64,000 nucleotides of DNA from assembly GCA_003213255.1 (NCBI GenBank), contig QCNI01000003.1, forward strand, positions 1-64,000. Direction: 5' to 3'. The translations under genes and the position numbers were made by a program. A model generated the notes under the pieces. That model did not search any database, was not told the origin of the DNA, and saw only the letters and a list, made by a program, of their open reading frames with translations. The DNA is from Prochlorococcus sp. AG-424-P16 (GTDB lineage Bacteria; Cyanobacteriota; Cyanobacteriia; PCC-6307; Cyanobiaceae). Shown here in pieces: positions 10,572-19,927 of the stretch. The first letter of the stretch is position 1; each line of letters starts with the position of its first letter.

Positions 10572-11855
10572 ATGTCAAAAGAAAATATGCCAGATGTTCT
10601 TGTTTTGGGTGCAGGGCCTGCAGGTATGGCTATTGCCTCAGCTTTAGGGAAAGAAAAATTAGATGTTGAAGTGCTTTCTCCAAATGGACCAGATGAACCT
10701 TGGCCAAATACATATGGCATTTGGGGGAAAGAAGTTGATCAACTCGGGCTGCAGGATTTACTTGAATATAGATGGAAGAATACTGTAAGTTTTTTTGGGC
10801 ATGGCGCTTTAGAAGAGCAGGACGACGAGAATAAAGCAACGGAACATTCACTAGATTATGGACTATTTGATAAGAAGAAACTCCATAATTATTGGTTTAA
10901 CGAATGCAATAAGTCTTTTATTAAATGGCATCAAGGCTTTGCAAACAAAATACATTTTGAAAAATACAAAAGTACAGTAACTACAAAAGATGGCAAAACT
11001 TACTCTGCAAGATTAGTAGTAGATGCAACAGGGTATGATCCTGTTTTTCTTAAATTAAAATCCTGTGGTCCCTTAGCAGTCCAAACTTGTTATGGGATAG
11101 TAGGTAATTTTAGTAAGCCTCCACTTAAGAAAGGGCAGTTTGTATTAATGGACTATAGAAATGATCATCTTAACGATGAGCAAAAAAAAGAACCACCAAC
11201 TTTTCTTTATGCCATGGATATGGGGGATGGGAAATATTTTCTTGAAGAGACATCTCTTGGTTTAGTAAATCCTCTAACAATGGAAAATTTAAAAGAGAGA
11301 CTAGAGAAGAGGCTTTCTTATCGCAATATATCAATCACAAGCATGCAGCACGAAGAGCTTGGCTTATTTCTTCCTATGAATATGCCAATCCCAGATTTCA
11401 AACAACAAATACTTGGATATGGCGGTGCTGCTTCAATGGTACATCCTGCATCTGGATATTTAATTGGTAATGTTTTAAGAAGAGCACCACTTGTCGCAAA
11501 GGCAGTCTCAGAAGCAATTAAAAACAAAAATCTAAGTACCTATCATATTGCTAGAAAAGGTTGGGAAACTTTATGGTCAAAAGAATTAATTAGGAAGAAA
11601 TCACTTTACCAATTTGGATTAGAAAAACTCATGAGGTTTGATGAGAAACTATTGAGAGAATTTTTTGGCAGTTTTTTCCAACTACCTAAAAATCAATGGT
11701 ATGGGTTTTTAACTGATACTCTTTCTTTAAAAGAAATTGTATATGCTATGTGCGAAATGTTTATAAAAGCTCCATGGAGTGTAAAGAAAGGTCTTATGAT
11801 TATGCATGGGAGAGAATTTAAAATGTTACTTAGGATAATATTTCCAAACATATAG
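10572..11855 (+). CDS. crtL: Lycopene cyclase, CrtL family
   Basis: DVLVLGAGPAGMAIASALG, PWPNTYGIWGKEVDQLGL, DATGYDP, YGGAASMVHPASGYLIGNVLRRAP. Confidence 0.92.
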   Translation: MSKENMPDVLVLGAGPAGMAIASALGKEKLDVEVLSPNGPDEPWPNTYGIWGKEVDQLGLQDLLEYRWKNTVSFFGHGALEEQDDENKATEHSLDYGLFDKKKLHNYWFNECNKSFIKWHQGFANKIHFEKYKSTVTTKDGKTYSARLVVDATGYDPVFLKLKSCGPLAVQTCYGIVGNFSKPPLKKGQFVLMDYRNDHLNDEQKKEPPTFLYAMDMGDGKYFLEETSLGLVNPLTMENLKERLEKRLSYRNISITSMQHEELGLFLPMNMPIPDFKQQILGYGGAASMVHPASGYLIGNVLRRAPLVAKAVSEAIKNKNLSTYHIARKGWETLWSKELIRKKSLYQFGLEKLMRFDEKLLREFFGSFFQLPKNQWYGFLTDTLSLKEIVYAMCEMFIKAPWSVKKGLMIMHGREFKMLLRIIFPNI

Positions 11856-11862
11856 CTAAAAA

Positions 11863-12570
11863 ATGAGAACCATATTAATAAGTGGAGCCAGTAGAGGTAT
11901 TGGACTAAATATTGCACATAAAGAATTAAAAGAAGGCAATAGAATTAGTGTTGGCATAAGAGATTTAGAATCATTAAAAGGAAGCGCTATTGATCCAAAA
12001 AAATGGCCAGAAGGGAAAATTATAATCAACCACTATGATGCTTTAAAAAAAATTACAGCCGAAAATTGGATAAAGAATACCGTAGATGAATTTGGAGGAT
12101 TTGATTCAGTAATAAATTGTTCTGGAGTATTATCGAAGGTTCCTTTCTTATACAAAGATGGTGATGAAGAAGATATTTTAAATACATTAAATATCAATTT
12201 TTTGGCAATTTGGCATTTGTGTAGGCTTTCTTGGGATCATTTATGTACCTCTGGAAGAGGAAGAATTATTGTTTTAGTTTCAATGAGTGGTAAAAGATCC
12301 AAAGGTGATTTAGCCGCTTATTCTTCTTCAAAGTTTGCTTTGATGGGATTATGTCAAACTATGAAAAATAAAGGTTGGGATAAAAATATAAGGATTTCTG
12401 CAATTTGCCCAAGCTGGGTTAATACAAAAATGGCCCAAAATATCTCTTCTTTAGACAAATCACGCATGACACAACCTGAAGATATTGCTGAATTATGCTC
12501 AACTATTCTTAAGTTACCTACCCAATCAGTTCCATTTGAAATCGCCTTGAATTGTAACTATGAAATTTAA
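11863..12570 (+). CDS. Short-chain dehydrogenase/reductase
   Basis: ILISGASRGIGLNIA, VINCSGVLSK, YSSSKFALMGLC, ICPSWVNTKM. Confidence 0.9.
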   Translation: MRTILISGASRGIGLNIAHKELKEGNRISVGIRDLESLKGSAIDPKKWPEGKIIINHYDALKKITAENWIKNTVDEFGGFDSVINCSGVLSKVPFLYKDGDEEDILNTLNINFLAIWHLCRLSWDHLCTSGRGRIIVLVSMSGKRSKGDLAAYSSSKFALMGLCQTMKNKGWDKNIRISAICPSWVNTKMAQNISSLDKSRMTQPEDIAELCSTILKLPTQSVPFEIALNCNYEI

Positions 12571-13109
12571 CCTAAATTAAAAATTAAGTAAGCCATTGAA
12601 AGCATTGCAATTGCAATAAATAAACCTTTTATTCGATTAGTTAACAATGAAAAGAGAGATAAATCTTCAGAAAAGTATCCACCAAAACTACCTGTAATAA
12701 ATAATATAACCATTGGTAGAGATGCTATTCCGAAAGAATAAGATATAGATCTTACAAATCCAAAATTTAAATAATTAAAAATAAAAGAACCTAATGAAAA
12801 CAATAAAAAAGATGCAAATAGAGTTATAGAAACTTCAGCATCTAAAGTGTGAGGCAAGCTACCCTTTAATTCAAATTGCTTTTTACATTCTCTAATTTGT
12901 CTTTTAGAAAGCTTTAAATAACCAGTTTCAGGAATTCTTTGCGACTTATATTTTCTTAGTAATCTTGCTTCAAGAGTTTCTGGCTCCTTAGTCATAATTG
13001 ATGATAATAATTCATCCGGCTTTAATTTTTTAATTTTCTTTTCAAGATTATCTGTTTTCCCAATCCTATAAAGGTCTCCTACTTTAATAAGGTAAACATA
13101 TCCCGACAT
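12567..13109 (-). CDS. GIY-YIG-like domain protein with C-terminal transmembrane segments
   Basis: GYVYLIKVGDLYRIGKTDNLEKKIKKLKP followed by hydrophobic segments ITLFASFLLFSLGSFIF, ASLPMVILFITGSFGGYF, GLFIAIAMLSMAYLIF. Confidence 0.75.
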   Translation of the reverse strand: MSGYVYLIKVGDLYRIGKTDNLEKKIKKLKPDELLSSIMTKEPETLEARLLRKYKSQRIPETGYLKLSKRQIRECKKQFELKGSLPHTLDAEVSITLFASFLLFSLGSFIFNYLNFGFVRSISYSFGIASLPMVILFITGSFGGYFSEDLSLFSLLTNRIKGLFIAIAMLSMAYLIFNLG

Positions 13110-13183
13110 TTGCGTTGTAAAATTAATACTGTTCCTACTTAGATAATACTAAAAGAATTAGGGAAATTAAAAGTTTTTACAAT

Positions 13184-13843
13184 ATGAAAAACGATATTTT
13201 ATATTCATTTCGAAGATGTCCATATGCAATTCGTGCAAGATGGGCCCTGTTAATTTGCGAAATAAAAGTAGAGATAAGAGAAATTGATTTAAAAAATAAA
13301 CCTCTAGATTTTATAAATAATTCAAAGACGAAAACGGTTCCAATTCTTATAAAAAAAAATAATGAAGTTATTGAAGAAAGTCTTGAAATCATCCTGTGGG
13401 CTCTCTCAGAGTCAAAAAAGGAAAACATCAAATTAATTTATTTTCCTGAGAACAAAAAGAAAGATATTTTTGAAATAATTAATGAAAACGATAACAAATT
13501 CAAATATCATTTAGATCGATTTAAATATGCCACAAGATATAAAAATAGTGATGAAGAATTTCATTTCATAAATGCTATTAAATTTATAAAGAGATGGAAC
13601 GAACTACTTGCGGAAAACAAATATTTTTTTGGAGATAGCCCCACAATCGCTGATTGGTCTGTTTGGCCTTTTGTAAGGCAATTTAGAATCGCATGTGAAA
13701 GTCAAAAAAGGATTAATTATTTTGAACCCTCGATAAAAAACTGGTTAGATTCATTTGAAAAAAATAAAGAATTTAAAACCTTAATGTTTAAATACGAATT
13801 ATGGGAACCAAATTATAGAAAGAATTATTTTCCTTTTAATTAA
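13184..13843 (+). CDS. Glutathione S-transferase-like protein
   Basis: LYSFRRCPYAIRARWALLICEIKVEIREIDL, TVPILI, FFGDSPTIADWSVWPFVRQF. Confidence 0.88.
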   Translation: MKNDILYSFRRCPYAIRARWALLICEIKVEIREIDLKNKPLDFINNSKTKTVPILIKKNNEVIEESLEIILWALSESKKENIKLIYFPENKKKDIFEIINENDNKFKYHLDRFKYATRYKNSDEEFHFINAIKFIKRWNELLAENKYFFGDSPTIADWSVWPFVRQFRIACESQKRINYFEPSIKNWLDSFEKNKEFKTLMFKYELWEPNYRKNYFPFN

Positions 13844-14097
13844 CTTTCTAACAATTTCCTTTTTTCAATTATTCTTGCTAACTCCAAAAAATATCCAGCG
13901 GTCCTAAATTTTCCAATATTTTTTTCCTTAAAATCAAGATCGCTTCTAATTTCTGCAGTCTCCGCCATTAGCAAATCTAAATCATTTGATCCAAGACTAT
14001 ACAATTCTCCTAGTTCGATTTCTCTTCCGAGTAAATGACTCCTAAACCACTTTCCTTTATTTTCTTGAGGTGGAATATCGTAGGGTGTAAATGACAT
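13840..14097 (-). CDS. Conserved hypothetical protein (85 aa)
   Basis: Intact ORF between GST-like and gltS-like genes. Confidence 0.65.
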   Translation of the reverse strand: MSFTPYDIPPQENKGKWFRSHLLGREIELGELYSLGSNDLDLLMAETAEIRSDLDFKEKNIGKFRTAGYFLELARIIEKRKLLES

Positions 14098-14133
14098 TAA
14101 AATAAAATTTAGGCTAATACTATTTTAGGGTTC

Positions 14134-15522
14134 TTATTGAAACTTTTTCATCTCTACTTTATTAAAAATCAATGCAATAAAAAGAATTGCGAATGTAATT
14201 AGGGCACAAATTTCTGTCCAATAATCTAACCCAATTTTAGAAATCATTAATGGTGCAAGAACTGTAAATAGTCCCCCAGAAAGAATTAACTGAGCGAAAA
14301 GCTGTTTTGACGTAAAAATTGGTAAAGTCTTAGAAATATTTTTAGGATCTGCAAGCCTTAAGAGAAGTAACCCAGAAGCTACTACACCTGTAGAATTACC
14401 AAACTCTATCAAGCTTTTTTCAAACCAATAATCATCAAAAATAAAGTATGCGAAATAAGCTATGCAGATTAAATTCCAAAACAAACCGAAAATAGTAAAC
14501 ACTAAAATAAGTATCCAATTATCAATAACAACTGCGATATCTAAACTCGCCATAGCTGTAAAAATCAACAAATCTGTGGATAAAATACCAATTTCCCTTT
14601 GCAGAATATTTGAAATAAATTCTGTATTTTTGGTTTTCTCTAAAATATATCTTATAAGGAGCGAACCTATAAGGATAAAAGGAAATACTGGTAGTGAAAA
14701 AATAATTTCCTTCGAAAAATCACCAAAAGAACTTGAAATATACCTTAAAAATTTAAGTAGCAAAATACCAAAAGAAATTGCCAAACCAGAGAATCCAAGA
14801 TTTATTATAAAAATTCTTAAATCTGCAAAAATTCCTGTCTTATTTTTTCCCTTGGGAGAATCTTTTTGTTCTAGAATTTCCTCAGTATCTGAAAGACCTA
14901 AAGTTCTTCCAAGGAAGATGAATATGCTACCAAATATTGAAGAGGATAAAAGACCCATTGTTGCCATAGCCAAACCAAGATCTAAACCATTTGGGAAACC
15001 TAGTTTATCAAAACTTTCACCGATTATTGATGCAGCTCCATGACCGCCCTCAAAACCTACCTCTAACAAACAACCCATTAGAGGATTTGCGTTCATAGAT
15101 GCAGGCAGAAAATATTTAACAACAAGGCCACCGACAAAAAATTGTCCGAAACCTAGTGAAAGAGCTAATAGAAATTGATTAAAAATCGGTTTAACTAAAC
15201 CATTTATATTCGGTATAGGTCTTCCCATCATTAAAGTTGCGAAGACTAATGATAAAAGAGGAGTAGGAAAATTACTCCAAACATTTATTGTTTCTTTTGG
15301 TAAAAAGTGTATCGCACCAAATGGGCCTATAGATATGCCTAAAATTCCTGATATGACTGCTATAGGCAATCCAAATCTCTCAAGTTGAACAGCTAATTTA
15401 AATTTCCTTCCAAAAATCAACAAAAAAAATATAATTAACAATCCAAAAAAACTTATCAATAGAGAATTTGAAAAAATATCTTTATTCTGTATCGAAAAAA
15501 TATTCAATGATTTCAAAAACAT
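14134..15522 (-). CDS. gltS: Sodium/glutamate symporter-like (GltS family) membrane protein
   Basis: Multiple TM segments; ERFGLPIAVISGILGISIGPFG, GGHGAASIIGESFDKLGF, EFGNSTGVVASGLLLLRLADP. Confidence 0.8.
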   Translation of the reverse strand: MFLKSLNIFSIQNKDIFSNSLLISFFGLLIIFFLLIFGRKFKLAVQLERFGLPIAVISGILGISIGPFGAIHFLPKETINVWSNFPTPLLSLVFATLMMGRPIPNINGLVKPIFNQFLLALSLGFGQFFVGGLVVKYFLPASMNANPLMGCLLEVGFEGGHGAASIIGESFDKLGFPNGLDLGLAMATMGLLSSSIFGSIFIFLGRTLGLSDTEEILEQKDSPKGKNKTGIFADLRIFIINLGFSGLAISFGILLLKFLRYISSSFGDFSKEIIFSLPVFPFILIGSLLIRYILEKTKNTEFISNILQREIGILSTDLLIFTAMASLDIAVVIDNWILILVFTIFGLFWNLICIAYFAYFIFDDYWFEKSLIEFGNSTGVVASGLLLLRLADPKNISKTLPIFTSKQLFAQLILSGGLFTVLAPLMISKIGLDYWTEICALITFAILFIALIFNKVEMKKFQ

Positions 15523-15565
15523 ATAACTCTAAATCTAAATTAATAATCAAAATTTTTCAAATAAA

Positions 15566-15587
15566 AAAGGCCCTCTAGAGGGCCTTT
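15566..15587 (-). terminator. Rho-independent terminator of the pcb transcript
   Basis: Perfect palindrome AAAGGCCCTCTAGAGGGCCTTT; on the minus strand it is followed by further T residues; 27 nt past the pcb stop. Confidence 0.9.
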
Positions 15588-15614
15588 ATTAATGTTAATG
15601 ATAAAATTGAAAAC

Positions 15615-16673
15615 TTAATCCTTGAGAGTAATTGTGGCACTATCAATATTACTAATAGCATTAGTAACTCTCTTGAAATCAAAGCCTAGTGCTCTTAGAG
15701 CATGCCATAGATGACCTTGAATAAAGAAGAAACCAAAGTAATAGTGAACATTTGCTAACCATGCCCTTGATGTGAACTCACCATCAGGAAGATCAACAGT
15801 ATCAATCCAATATGGAGATATACTAAACTTCAATTCTAGTGGTTCACCAAAATATTCAACAGGATAAACAGTTGTATTTGCTGCACTCCAGAAAGCTGCA
15901 ATAATTGCCATCCAGCCTATACCTGCTAAAGACCAAGATAGAACAGCTTCGGCTGATAGAAGTCCTTTACCTTTAAATTTAGTAAATTCTCCTACCTGCT
16001 TAGTAGCAATATGCCATGCACCACCTGTAATCTCGACAAAAGCTAAGAATGCATGACCACCCATAACTTCTTCCAGACTGTCAATAGTCAAAAAGTCTGT
16101 TTGATGATTCCAAATTTTTGCTAAGTTTAATTCGTATTCAACTTGTCTTACAGCACCAATAGCTGGATCATAAATCCCATGGACTCTGGCCCATTCAACA
16201 AAAGCAATAACAGCAAATCCTAAGAAGAGGAGATGATGTCCAAGAATAAATGTCAATTTGTCAGGATTGTCCCATTCAATATTGAATTTTCTTGCTCTAG
16301 CAATATCTGAATCTTCTAAATTTCCTGGAAGAAGTAGAGAGTGTAAAAGTCCCCCAGCAGCTAAAACCATAGAAGAAACTAAGTGTACGATTGCTATTGC
16401 AAGTACAGGTTTAGTATCTCCCATCGCAACGCCATTAGCGTCAAACCCTATGCCAAGAGTTGCTAAGTGTGGAAGAACAATTAAAGGTTGATGACCCATA
16501 GGAACACTAGGATCAAATCGTGAAAGTTCAAAAAGGGTGAAGGCACCAGCCCAGAAAACAATTAATCCTGCATGAGCGACATGAGCAGCGATAAATTTTC
16601 CTGAGCGATTAGCTACACCTGAATTTCCAGCCCACCACCCGTAAGTGGTATCTGGATTACCGTAGGTTTGCAT
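15615..16673 (-). CDS. pcbA: Pcb divinyl chlorophyll a/b-binding light-harvesting protein
   Basis: [79 protein letters not shown]. Confidence 0.97.
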   Translation of the reverse strand: MQTYGNPDTTYGWWAGNSGVANRSGKFIAAHVAHAGLIVFWAGAFTLFELSRFDPSVPMGHQPLIVLPHLATLGIGFDANGVAMGDTKPVLAIAIVHLVSSMVLAAGGLLHSLLLPGNLEDSDIARARKFNIEWDNPDKLTFILGHHLLFLGFAVIAFVEWARVHGIYDPAIGAVRQVEYELNLAKIWNHQTDFLTIDSLEEVMGGHAFLAFVEITGGAWHIATKQVGEFTKFKGKGLLSAEAVLSWSLAGIGWMAIIAAFWSAANTTVYPVEYFGEPLELKFSISPYWIDTVDLPDGEFTSRAWLANVHYYFGFFFIQGHLWHALRALGFDFKRVTNAISNIDSATITLKD

Positions 16674-17001
16674 TTAGGAAATGATTAGCTTAAACGTTTT
16701 GAGAATACTTTAAATTTCATCAAACAGTTGAATTCACAACAAAATTGTAAAAATTAGTAATCCAAAGAAAAAAAATTTAATTAACTTCCCAAAACGATTA
16801 CATATGAAATAAGTTAGATTTCAACAGTAAAGTTATTGCCAGAGAATAAATTACATATCAAATATAAAAAGTTTTAAATTAATTTTTTTTTTACTAAATT
16901 TCTTTTTGCTGACATTAAACGATGTTTTGTTTCATTAAACCATCGTGTTTATTGCCTCATTCTCAAACAATTATTAAATATGGGATAAGACATCTAATAT
17001 T

Positions 17002-17178
17002 ATGACTACTTCTCAAGAGTCTTCTAGAAAATTATCGCTAGAAATGAAATCAGAAGTTCACTACAAAAAGGCTGCAAAATCCTACAGAAAATCAAAACAA
17101 TACATAAATATGATTAATTTATATCCAACTTTGCAAAACACTCTGATTGAGTGTAAAGATGAGAATCTAATCGAGTAA
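17002..17178 (+). CDS. Small ORF (58 aa), conserved-looking, not in supplied track
   Basis: ATG at 17002 to TAA at 17176-17178: MTTSQESSRKLSLEMKSEVHYKKAAKSYRKSKQYINMINLYPTLQNTLIECKDENLIE. Confidence 0.55.
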   Translation: MTTSQESSRKLSLEMKSEVHYKKAAKSYRKSKQYINMINLYPTLQNTLIECKDENLIE

Positions 17179-17221
17179 AGATTTTTTTTAAATTTTTTCC
17201 AAATTAAATTTTATATTGTTT

Positions 17222-17455
17222 TTAGGCCGCAACATCATAGTTTTCTTCAAAATAAAATTTATTGATTATTTGTCTGCACATTTTTACATTATATAGCGCT
17301 TTGGGTTTCCAAGGTTTTTTCTGACCGAGTGGAGAGCTTTTCCAATGAATCCCAGGCTTGAGTATTCCATTTTCACGTAAAAAAGAGAGTTTAATTTCAG
17401 TTATTCCTAGTTTTTCTGCAGTCAACTCGGATGAGCTCCACATATCCCCTAACAT
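17222..17455 (-). CDS. Small hypothetical protein (77 aa), possible winged-HTH-like DNA-binding fold
   Basis: WSSSELTAEKLGITEIKLSFLRENGILKPGIHWK resembles an HTH-like recognition segment. Confidence 0.6.
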   Translation of the reverse strand: MLGDMWSSSELTAEKLGITEIKLSFLRENGILKPGIHWKSSPLGQKKPWKPKALYNVKMCRQIINKFYFEENYDVAA

Positions 17456-17590
17456 TGAATTCAGTAAATATTATTAATCCTTGATAACGTTAATTTAATT
17501 TTTTTGAAAGGGGTAAAACTTTTAAATAATTATTAACTTACAAAAAACCTAGTATTTGCAAAGAAAAAGATTTGAAAGATTTATATCAAA

Positions 17591-17890
17591 TTAAGAAATA
17601 TTAAATAAAGATTCTTCATTAATGAATATCTCATCGATACCCTCTCCTTTATAAATGGATTTATAGATAAAGTATTCTTCTGTAATCGATTGATGCTTTG
17701 GGAGATTGAGCCAACCCTTTTGCCAATTTCCACTATTTATTAATTCTTCGTAAGTAGTGTTCAAGTAAATTTCAGAATCAAGGACAGAAACCATTAAAAA
17801 ACTAATATTTCCATTTTTTTTAGTCTCATTTACTAAAACAAAATGTCTTAATCCATTTATTTTTTTTTTAGAAGTCCAGTAATTTTCCAT
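17591..17890 (-). CDS. Hypothetical protein (99 aa)
   Basis: Intact ORF, same strand as hisS and 3 nt from the next ORF. Confidence 0.55.
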   Translation of the reverse strand: MENYWTSKKKINGLRHFVLVNETKKNGNISFLMVSVLDSEIYLNTTYEELINSGNWQKGWLNLPKHQSITEEYFIYKSIYKGEGIDEIFINEESLFNIS

Positions 17891-17892
17891 AA

Positions 17893-18186
17893 TTATTTTT
17901 GCTTACTGTTCCCTTCAGAATTTTTTCTAGATATTTTCTTATATTCATTTCTAATATCGTCTAATAAAAGTTTTCTTCTAGCCTGATAGTTAACAGAATC
18001 TTGTTTTGATAAGTTATATCTTTCTTTTTTAGTTAAATTCATCCAATTATTAAGATTCTTTTTATTGAAAGTTGTTAATTTTTTAGCTTTTAAAACTTTT
18101 TGTTTTCTATTTAATTTAAGAAAATTCCTTAAATAAAAAAAAATAAATATTACAAGAAAAATTATTATTAACTTTAAGAGCATCAT
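17893..18186 (-). CDS. Hypothetical small membrane-anchored basic protein (97 aa)
   Basis: N-terminal hydrophobic segment MMLLKLIIIFLVIFIFFYL then Lys-rich tail; overlaps hisS stop by 4 nt. Confidence 0.6.
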   Translation of the reverse strand: MMLLKLIIIFLVIFIFFYLRNFLKLNRKQKVLKAKKLTTFNKKNLNNWMNLTKKERYNLSKQDSVNYQARRKLLLDDIRNEYKKISRKNSEGNSKQK

Positions 18187-19463
18187 TTTGGGAGTAGGTT
18201 ATTGTTTATCCAATTTTCTAATTTAATATCATTCTCAAAAGATATAACCTCCTCTTCATTCCCATTACCTGATTGATCAAAGAGTTTTATAATGAATTCC
18301 CCATTAACTGCCTCATCATCACCAATAACAATAATACTTTTAGATTTAAGTTTATTTGCCTTTTTAAATTGCTTAGAGAATGAGGCTCCGCTTAAATCTA
18401 ACTCAACTAGCAAATCGTAATTTCTTAATTTTCTGGATAAATCCATTGCTAATGATTCAGCAATTAAGCCTTGGTTAATGATATAGATATCAGTATTTCT
18501 TGGAATTTCAAGCTCTTTTCCTGCGAGTAAAATTAATCTTTCTAAACCAATAGCGAAACCAATTGCAGGAGTGTTTGGCCCTCCCATTTGTTTTATTAAA
18601 TCGTCGTATCTCCCTCCTCCGCAAACTGTAGCTTGGGAGCCCAGTGCCCCACTAGTAATTTCAAAAGCTGTATGAGTGTAGTAATCTAAACCTCTTACAA
18701 GATTAAAATTTTCTACATAAGGTATTTTTAAAACCTCTAATTGTCTTTTTAAGTCTAAATATCTATTATGACTTTTTTCAGATAAAAAATTAAATAATCT
18801 TGGTGCATTTTCAAGAACTTTTTTTGTTTGAATATTCTTTGAGTCCAAAATCCTCAAAGGGTTTTTTGAAATTCTATTCTGAGAATCTAAATCTAGAGAA
18901 TCTCTATTTGTTTCTAACCATTTTAAAAAAGATTTTTGAAAATTAGATCTGTCATTAGTATTACCTAACGTATTTATTTCAAGATTGAGTTCTTTTATTC
19001 CTAATTTACCTAAGATATCCCAAGCTAAAGCAATAATTTCGACATCACTTCTAACTGAATGATGTCCTATAAACTCAACACCTAATTGATGAAACTGTCT
19101 TTGCCTGCCTGCTTGAGGTCTTTCGTATCGAAACATAGGACCCATGTACCAAAGTTTTTGAAGAGGATTAGACGATATTCCATTTTGTATTAACGCTCGT
19201 GCCACTGAGGCTGTCCCTTCAGGCCTAAGAGTGCAGGATCGCTCCCCCCTATCAAGAAATGTATACATTTCCTTACTGACAACATCTGTTCCTTCACCAA
19301 TTCCTCTTATAAATAATTCGGTCATTTCCAATATTGGTGTTCTTATTTCCTTAATTGATGCTCTAGAAAGCTGTTCTAATAAAATTTTTTCAACGTTTTG
19401 CCACTTTATTAATTGATCAGGAAATAGGTCTACTGTTCCTCTTAGGTTTTTTAAGTTATTCAA
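18183..19463 (-). CDS. hisS: Histidyl-tRNA synthetase
   Basis: LRGTVDLFPD, class II motifs TLRPEGTASVARA, RYERPQAGRQRQFHQLGVE, GLDYYTHTAFE, GGGRYDDLI. Confidence 0.97.
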   Translation of the reverse strand: MNNLKNLRGTVDLFPDQLIKWQNVEKILLEQLSRASIKEIRTPILEMTELFIRGIGEGTDVVSKEMYTFLDRGERSCTLRPEGTASVARALIQNGISSNPLQKLWYMGPMFRYERPQAGRQRQFHQLGVEFIGHHSVRSDVEIIALAWDILGKLGIKELNLEINTLGNTNDRSNFQKSFLKWLETNRDSLDLDSQNRISKNPLRILDSKNIQTKKVLENAPRLFNFLSEKSHNRYLDLKRQLEVLKIPYVENFNLVRGLDYYTHTAFEITSGALGSQATVCGGGRYDDLIKQMGGPNTPAIGFAIGLERLILLAGKELEIPRNTDIYIINQGLIAESLAMDLSRKLRNYDLLVELDLSGASFSKQFKKANKLKSKSIIVIGDDEAVNGEFIIKLFDQSGNGNEEEVISFENDIKLENWINNNLLPK

Positions 19464-19561
19464 AGTTCTAAAAAATAATTCAAAATTTTTAATTCATCTA
19501 GAAATTAATCTTTGATTGGTTATTTTGTGAGACAATTTTAATTTAACATTTAGAAAAACTA

Positions 19562-19927
19562 TTGGGAATTAATAAAAGTAAAGAGAATCAACATTGCGGT
19601 ACAAAACCAAAAAAAATTGCTTTTGGAATAGCACCTCTTGGTATAGTTTCAATTGGAATAGTGCCAATGGGAGTGATAAGTGTAGGGGTAGTCCCAATGG
19701 GTGTGTTTTCTTTTGGTGCAGTGGCAATGGGAATAGTCAATTTATCAGTAGTCGGGATGGGAATTATCTCTGCAGGTTTTACAACTATGGGGATATGGGA
19801 GTATTCTCCTAATTCTGATAAAAATCATCATAGTCATTCCAAACAAATTTCAAATTCAAATAAGGAAAATATGATGTCAGATCTATTTAAAACTAAACAA
19901 GAGGCTGAAAAAGCCGCTTCAAAATAG
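19562..19927 (+). CDS. Decapeptide-repeat hydrophobic protein with truncated C-terminal Cys/Trp domain (DUF3721-like)
   Basis: TTG start; six 10-aa repeats GIAPLGIVSI/GIVPMGVISV/GVVPMGVFSF/...; ends DLFKTKQEAEKAASK then TAG, after which the frame continues GCIGAHKMGNKWMPCKMH. Confidence 0.7.
   Translation: MGINKSKENQHCGTKPKKIAFGIAPLGIVSIGIVPMGVISVGVVPMGVFSFGAVAMGIVNLSVVGMGIISAGFTTMGIWEYSPNSDKNHHSHSKQISNSNKENMMSDLFKTKQEAEKAASK
19625..19804 (+). repeat. Six tandem 30-nt coding units (decapeptide repeat)
   Basis: Consensus G-[IVAF]-[AVT]-x-[ML]-G-[IV]-x-[SN]-x repeated six times without a gap; the fifth unit starts with S instead of G and the sixth has E instead of S/N at position 9. Confidence 0.85.

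Noticed and set aside
10499-10573. Tiny 24-codon ORF upstream of crtL
   Set aside because: Too short and unsupported; could be a leader peptide but nothing in sequence favours it
14462-15043. 193-aa plus-strand ORF inside gltS-like gene
   Set aside because: Antisense to a clear membrane transporter gene; low-complexity Lys/Ile/Ser composition typical of a shadow frame
19594-19812. 72-aa alternative-frame ORF over the decapeptide repeat
   Set aside because: Frame-shifted shadow of the repeat; Trp/Cys/Asn-rich artefact of the 30-nt periodicity
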